The notes under the pieces were generated by a model. That model saw only the letters and a program-made list of their open reading frames with translations, was not told the DNA's origin and ran no database searches. From CAZAYP01 sp964489425 [NCBI: uncultured Verrucomicrobiota bacterium] (lineage in GTDB: Bacteria; Verrucomicrobiota; Kiritimatiellia; RZYC01), in contig CAZAYP010000039.1 in assembly GCA_964489425.1 (NCBI GenBank), positions 1-56,142 of the forward strand: a stretch of DNA of 56,142 bases, given 5' to 3'. Below, piece by piece: positions 52,073-56,142 of this stretch; the first letter of the stretch is position 1, and each line of letters starts with the position of its first letter. Made by a program: the position numbers and the translations under genes.

Positions 52073-52093
52073 AATTCAAATGCTGAATTTAGG

Positions 52094-52432
52094 ATGAAAC
52101 CGGTTTCGTTCATTAGGTTTGGCGCGGCCACCCTGGGCCTCCTGCTGGCCGCGACGCCCGCGTGGGCGGCTGCGGAATGCGTGGCCACGGGCGGCAGCGC
52201 CAAGTGGCTGGTCGACCTGTTGCCCCTGTTGTTTTTCCTGGCTTTGATCTTCCTTCTGATCCGCCTCAGCCAGCGGCGGCACCAACCGTACATGGACCGC
52301 GCCAAGGTTCACATGGATCGGCTCGAAAAACAGAACGAGGAAATCATTGCGCTGCTGCGGGAGATCGCGGGCAAACCGCGGCCGCCGGAACCGCCGGCGG
52401 CCGGCGAAACCACGACCGAAAAAACGAGGTGA
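52094..52432 (+). CDS. Small membrane protein with a coiled-coil tail
   Basis: This 112-residue protein has a signal peptide (to about residue 25, AWAAAE) and a second hydrophobic helix (~36-54, LLPLLFFLALIFLLIRL). A cytoplasmic helix follows (MDRAKVHMDRLEKQNEEIIALLREIAG), likely a coiled coil, then a Pro/Glu tail. The layout resembles small scaffold proteins such as PspB or YajC but I see no specific match. Its stop is two bases before the LpoB-like ATG, so the two are translationally linked. The start at 52094 is chosen because the signal peptide begins there; the upstream frame lies in the inverted repeat. Confidence 0.7.
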   Translation: MKPVSFIRFGAATLGLLLAATPAWAAAECVATGGSAKWLVDLLPLLFFLALIFLLIRLSQRRHQPYMDRAKVHMDRLEKQNEEIIALLREIAGKPRPPEPPAAGETTTEKTR

Positions 52433-52434
52433 CA

Positions 52435-53055
52435 ATGAATCGCACGATCTGGTCGCGAGGTTTATTTTTAGTGACGTTATGCGCCATGGCGGCCGGGACA
52501 AGCTCCTGCCAGTCTCCGCCCGCGCCCAAGTCCAGCTATGTCCCGGCCGAGGAAGCCGGGGTCATGACCGTGGGGCTCGACGACCACGACTACGACCTCG
52601 TGGCTGCCGGCATATCCCGCGAGATGTTTGAGCGCGGCCTGCCGCGCGGGTACACCGTGGTGCTGGGCCCGGTGGACACCCACGAGTGCCCCTACGATAT
52701 CCGGGTGCGCCAGCTCCAGAAATCCCTCATGGTGCTGCTGAACAAGGAAAACACGATCAAGTTCATGACCGCGGTCAATGCCATGACCGGCGGCAGCGAG
52801 ATCGAGGAAATCTACAAGCTGATGGAGTTCAACTGGTTCAACCGCAACCCGATCGACATCCAGGACCTGCAGACGTTCGGCAAGCTCGCGCACGTCAACG
52901 GCATCCTGTTCGGCCGCGTTTCCTGCCTGGAGCGTTCCATGGACGACGGCGGCACGGAAATCACGTACCGGTTTGTGTGGGAGTTGTCCAACACCGAAAC
53001 CGGCCTCCTGGAAATCGCCCACGAAGAAAAAATCCGCAAGAACATCCGGGATTGA
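52435..53055 (+). CDS. LpoB-like lipoprotein (penicillin-binding protein activator family)
   Basis: This 206-residue protein has a leader ending AGTSSC (Cys25), a likely lipobox. A domain of the LpoB/CsgG-N fold follows (VMTVGLDDHDYDLVAAGISR, LQKSLMVLL, HVNGILFGRVSCLER, WELSNTETGLLEIAHEEKI). In E. coli LpoB reaches from the outer membrane through the peptidoglycan to activate PBP1b. The context with YcfL supports a link to cell wall growth, but the protein is divergent and no PBP gene is in the window. GAGG overlaps the previous stop. The MORN gene begins eight bases downstream. Confidence 0.8.
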   Translation: MNRTIWSRGLFLVTLCAMAAGTSSCQSPPAPKSSYVPAEEAGVMTVGLDDHDYDLVAAGISREMFERGLPRGYTVVLGPVDTHECPYDIRVRQLQKSLMVLLNKENTIKFMTAVNAMTGGSEIEEIYKLMEFNWFNRNPIDIQDLQTFGKLAHVNGILFGRVSCLERSMDDGGTEITYRFVWELSNTETGLLEIAHEEKIRKNIRD

Positions 53056-53062
53056 TGGCCTC

Positions 53063-54565
53063 ATGCCCGGACTGCGCATGACGCCGGCCGCTTGGAGCAT
53101 TCCCGCGCTGATCCTGGCCGGGGCGTGGGCCATCCCGGCCCTTGCCGGCGACCCGGAATCGGCAGCGCCGGGCTGGGCCCATGACCCGCGCAGCGGATGT
53201 GCGGCCTGGTGCCGGACCCCGCTGCCGCGCGCCGCCGTGGCCTGGAGCGGGGAATGCGCGGACGGGCTGGCCGCGGGCTCCGGCGTGCTGCAATGGTTCC
53301 AGGACGGCCGGGAAATCGCCCGCTACGCCGGCGAGATGCAGGCCGGCAAGGGCGCCGGCCATGGCGCGGGCGTGCTCATGACCGGCGAGCGCTACGCGGG
53401 CGAATGGCGCGCTGATCTCCGCGCCGGCCATGGGGAAAGCCTGTACCTGGATGGCGAGCGCTATGCCGGCGCCTGGTCCAATGATCAGCGCCATGGCGCG
53501 GGCGTTTACACCTGGCCGGACGGCGAAAGCTACGCCGGGGAATGGCAGCAGGATGATCGCGAGGGGCACGGCGTGCTCTTGTTCCCGGATGGCCGGCAGT
53601 ACGCGGGCGATATCCGGCGCGGCCGCATCGCCGGGTTGGGCCATTTCGCGTTTCCGGATGGCGGGCATTGCGCCGGCCATTTTGCCGAGGGCGCGGCCGA
53701 TGGCTGGGCGGTTTTCCAATGGGCGGACGACGATTATTATGCCGGCCAATGGGTGAACGGCCAGCGCCACGGCCTGGGCTTGCGCCATTACCCGGACGGA
53801 ACCGAAGAAGGCGGCCCCTGGGTGAACGACCAATTTGCCGGCGTGCCCGACGCGCCCGCCACGAACCTGGCGGCCGTTACGGACATGGCCCGGTCAATGG
53901 CGGCGCAGGCCATGGAGACCGCCCAGGCCGCGCGCCGCGCCGCCGCCGCCGCCCAGGCGGCCGCCGAATTGGCCTGGTTGGCGGGCGCCCAGGCGCGCCA
54001 GGTGGCGGCGACTCTTGGGGACACGCCGGCCGAGGCGTCTGTCGCCGCCTTGCCCGCCGTCGCGCCCGCCGCCCCGCTCACGCCAGACGCCGCCGCGCCC
54101 GCACCGGACAGCTTGCCGCCCTGGCGGGGCGCGCGGTCAACCTTTGCCATGGCCGACCTGGCGCCGTACGGCATGGAAACCGCGGAAACCGCGATCCTGT
54201 CCCAGGTGCTGCGCAACGCGCTGCAGGACACGGGTTATTTTGAAATCATCAGCCGGGGCCAAATGGAAACCATCCTGGAAGACACGGCGTCGCCGGCCGC
54301 GACAGCGTGCAACGAAACCCAGTGCCTGGTGGACATGGGCCGCCGGCTGGCGGTGCGCACCATCGCGGGCGGCAGCATCGGTCGGGTCGGCGGGATCTTC
54401 AGCGTGTCTCTCCGGCTGGTCAACGTGGAAACCGGGGAGATCGAGGCCACGGTGGACCGGGATATCGATGGCGCCCCCGAAGATCTGCCGGATGCCCTGC
54501 GCGGGCTGGGCCGGAGCCTGGCGGGGAAATACGCCGGGCTGCGCTTGAAGAACGCTCAACCATGA
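53063..54565 (+). CDS. MORN-repeat protein with a C-terminal LpoB/CsgG-like domain
   Basis: This 500-residue exported protein has a signal peptide (to ~29). Seven to eight MORN repeats (~80-255) follow, for example [17 protein letters not shown] and [18 protein letters not shown]. An Ala-rich helical linker (~270-330) leads to a C-terminal domain (~350-500) like the N-terminal part of CsgG/Lpo[32 protein letters not shown], ECxD-like [11 protein letters not shown], and [19 protein letters not shown] repeats bind lipids or proteins. ATG 53063 is used; ATG 53078 is possible. It is eight bases after the LpoB-like gene and 20 before the protease gene, clearly one operon. Confidence 0.8.
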   Translation: MPGLRMTPAAWSIPALILAGAWAIPALAGDPESAAPGWAHDPRSGCAAWCRTPLPRAAVAWSGECADGLAAGSGVLQWFQDGREIARYAGEMQAGKGAGHGAGVLMTGERYAGEWRADLRAGHGESLYLDGERYAGAWSNDQRHGAGVYTWPDGESYAGEWQQDDREGHGVLLFPDGRQYAGDIRRGRIAGLGHFAFPDGGHCAGHFAEGAADGWAVFQWADDDYYAGQWVNGQRHGLGLRHYPDGTEEGGPWVNDQFAGVPDAPATNLAAVTDMARSMAAQAMETAQAARRAAAAAQAAAELAWLAGAQARQVAATLGDTPAEASVAALPAVAPAAPLTPDAAAPAPDSLPPWRGARSTFAMADLAPYGMETAETAILSQVLRNALQDTGYFEIISRGQMETILEDTASPAATACNETQCLVDMGRRLAVRTIAGGSIGRVGGIFSVSLRLVNVETGEIEATVDRDIDGAPEDLPDALRGLGRSLAGKYAGLRLKNAQP

Positions 54566-54584
54566 CCTTGGAAGGAGGCGGAGG

Positions 54585-56063
54585 ATGAAGCGAACCTATC
54601 GGATGTGCGGCTGGCTATTGGCTGTGGGCTTGGCGTTGGCGTCCGGCCCGGCGCTGGCCGGGACGCGGGCGCCGGCGGCGCCGACCCTGATGCTGGAAAC
54701 CCTGCAAATCGATCCAGGCGGGAAAATCGTGGTGCGCCACAGCCCGGTCCCGGCCGCCAGCCGCGACCGCAGCGCGTGGATCGGCTTTTACCGCCAGCAG
54801 GCGGCGTCGGACTTGGAGTACATCTGCTATACCTTTCTCGACAACCTGACGGCCGACACCTACGACATCACGGCGCCCACCCAGCCCGGAATCTACGAGT
54901 TCCGCCTGTTCCTGAAGGAAGGTGCCGGCCCCGTGGCGCGCAGCGCGCCCGTGTATGTCGGGGTGCCGGCGCCGGCCACCCCGACCCCGAAACCCACGGC
55001 CACGCCCAAAGCCACGGCCACCCCCACGGCCGCGCCGACCGCCGCGCCCGCCCCGGACGTGGCCGCGCTGCGGGCCGCGGACCGGGCGCCGATCCTCAAC
55101 CCCATCCATCACCGCGCCGAAATTGAAGTAGCCCGGGCGCACGCGCTCGAAGAAATCAACGCCCTGGCGCCGGACGACCCGTTGCGCCGGCAGGCCGAGA
55201 AGCTGAACGCGCGCAACCAGGCCCGCGGTTGGGCGTGGGTGGGCGGGGTCACCCCGCTGGCGCGCCTGCCGGCCGCCGCGCAAAGCCGATGCCTGGGGCT
55301 TTTGAATCGCATGCCGTCCCGCGCGCCGCAGGTGGAGGCGGCCACGCCCCGCGGGTGGCTGTTCCCGGACAAGCTGGACTACCGCGAGCGCGGGCTGGTT
55401 TCACCGGTCCGCGACCAGGGCCAATGCGGGTCCTGCTGGGCGTTCGCCTCCGTGGGCGCCCTGGAGTCGCAGACCATGCTGGGCGGCGTGCGCGAGGTGG
55501 ACCTCTCGGAGCAGCAGATGCTCTGCTGCAACACCATGCAGTACGGCTGCGGCGGCGGCCTGTTCGACGGCGCGTTCGAGGTCATGGAGCAGCAGGGCGC
55601 CGTGCTGGAATCCTGCTTCCCCTACGCGGCCCAGGACGCGCTGCCCTGCAAGCAGGACTGCACCAACCGGGTCAAGGCGGCGTTCTCGTTCTCCGTGCCC
55701 AGCTTCGGCTGGGACGCCATGGTCAAAACCCTGCTCTGGACCGTGGGCCCGCTGCCGGTGTCGTTGTATGCCACGGACGATTTCATGCAGTACAAGAGCG
55801 GCGTGTTCGAGGGCGAGGCGCCGCCCGGGCACAACCACGCGGTCCTGCTGTGCGGCTGGGACGACGACCTCGAGGCGTGGCTGATTAAAAACAGCTGGGG
55901 CGAAGACTGGGGCATGCAGGGCGCCGCCTGGGTCAAGTACGGCAGCATCAACATCAACACCCTGGTGGGCGTCGTGTCCGCGGAAGAGATGGAAAAGCTC
56001 GGCCTCAAGCTGACGTGGCCAGCCGCCGCTCCCACGCCCGCCGCCCCGCCCGCGGCGCCCTAA
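54585..56063 (+). CDS. Exported papain-like (C1A) cysteine protease
   Basis: This 492-residue protein has a signal peptide (to ~25) and an Ig-like N-terminal domain (~32-127). A Thr/Pro/Ala-rich linker (about 128-155) and a helical propeptide-like region (~165-250) precede the C1A domain from ~265. Catalytic residues are in [20 protein letters not shown] (Cys near 285), [10 protein letters not shown] (His near 419) and [12 protein letters not shown] (Asn near 434); the Gln of DQGQ is the oxyanion residue. The paired cysteines CGSC, MLCC and YGCGGG match disulfides of the papain family. Its last ~20 residues are Ala/Pro-rich. It closes the envelope operon and may trim envelope proteins; that role is inference. 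The ATG has AAGGAGG nine bases upstream. Confidence 0.93.
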   Translation: MKRTYRMCGWLLAVGLALASGPALAGTRAPAAPTLMLETLQIDPGGKIVVRHSPVPAASRDRSAWIGFYRQQAASDLEYICYTFLDNLTADTYDITAPTQPGIYEFRLFLKEGAGPVARSAPVYVGVPAPATPTPKPTATPKATATPTAAPTAAPAPDVAALRAADRAPILNPIHHRAEIEVARAHALEEINALAPDDPLRRQAEKLNARNQARGWAWVGGVTPLARLPAAAQSRCLGLLNRMPSRAPQVEAATPRGWLFPDKLDYRERGLVSPVRDQGQCGSCWAFASVGALESQTMLGGVREVDLSEQQMLCCNTMQYGCGGGLFDGAFEVMEQQGAVLESCFPYAAQDALPCKQDCTNRVKAAFSFSVPSFGWDAMVKTLLWTVGPLPVSLYATDDFMQYKSGVFEGEAPPGHNHAVLLCGWDDDLEAWLIKNSWGEDWGMQGAAWVKYGSININTLVGVVSAEEMEKLGLKLTWPAAAPTPAAPPAAP

Positions 56064-56082
56064 ATCGGCGCCGGGGATTTAG

Positions 56083-56115
56083 AGATCTGATACCAATCAC
56101 GCTAGAGAATCGGTA
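56083..56115. repeat. Second copy of the MITE-like terminal repeat, cut by the window end
   Basis: AGATCTGATACCAATCACGC at 56083-56102 and the following TAGAGAA match the reverse complement of 35157-35183 at about 25 of 27 bases. The next bases ATCGGTA also occur just inside the left end of the 35 kb element (35046-35052). The rest of the element would lie beyond the window. Confidence 0.65.
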
Positions 56116-56142
56116 TAAACCCCCTGGACGTAGCGTTTGCTT

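Noticed and set aside
51814-52074. 86-codon open frame downstream of the YcfL-like gene
   Set aside because: It reads through the inverted repeat and has no ribosome site, domain or typical composition.

Overview
The window is about 56 kb of GC-rich bacterial DNA with close gene spacing. It carries no rRNA, tRNA or CRISPR array that I can see, and no stretch over 300 bases without a gene. Several traits point to a Gram-negative member of the PVC superphylum, most plausibly a Kiritimatiellota/Verrucomicrobiota relative. These are very large secreted proteins with acidic DxDxD...EY tails, LpoB/YcfL/CsgG-type envelope lipoproteins, a C-type-lectin/LRR protein, an LA_2272-type surface repeat protein and a complete flagellar export gate. 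The placement is inference from gene content; no marker gene is present to prove it.

Left part (1-17 kb). A partial LRR + C-type-lectin protein converges on a leftward cluster: J-domain protein, HisI-like protein, trpE, trpG and a membrane TPR protein. A double-Cache chemoreceptor, a Cys-rich membrane protein, a TauE/SafE permease, an RsuA/RluB-type pseudouridine synthase, a membrane-anchored hypothetical, adenine deaminase, an ArnT/PMT-like glycosyltransferase and a small TPR protein follow.

Centre (17-31 kb). A good sigma70-like promoter precedes two giant secreted proteases: a 1971-residue subtilisin and a 1910-residue protein that contains both a papain-like and a caspase-like protease domain. 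They share nested fn3-like modules, a jelly-roll-like module and an almost identical 119-residue C-terminal tail. An ABC-2 ATPase/permease pair starts 11 bases downstream. I regard this block as the most interesting system in the window: a two-protease set with a common C-terminal (sorting?) domain, possibly co-transcribed with an exporter.

Middle right (31-43 kb). Periplasmic cyclophilin, a small basic protein, a membrane-anchored SGNH hydrolase-like protein, an LA_2272-like repeat protein, a MITE-like element with terminal inverted repeats, a B12-binding radical SAM protein, MgtE, a 1306-residue multidomain secreted hydrolase-like protein and an AbrB/PIN toxin-antitoxin pair with a promoter that predicts a leaderless mRNA.

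Right part (43-56 kb). The leftward fliO-fliP-fliQ-fliR-flhB-flhA operon is followed by an Ldh2-type dehydrogenase. An envelope locus then runs rightward: CsgG-like, YcfL-like lipoprotein, small coiled-coil membrane protein, LpoB-like lipoprotein, MORN-repeat protein with an LpoB/CsgG-like C-terminal domain, and a papain-like protease. The window ends in a second copy of the terminal repeat of the MITE-like element. Flagellar export genes and the chemoreceptor together suggest a motile cell.
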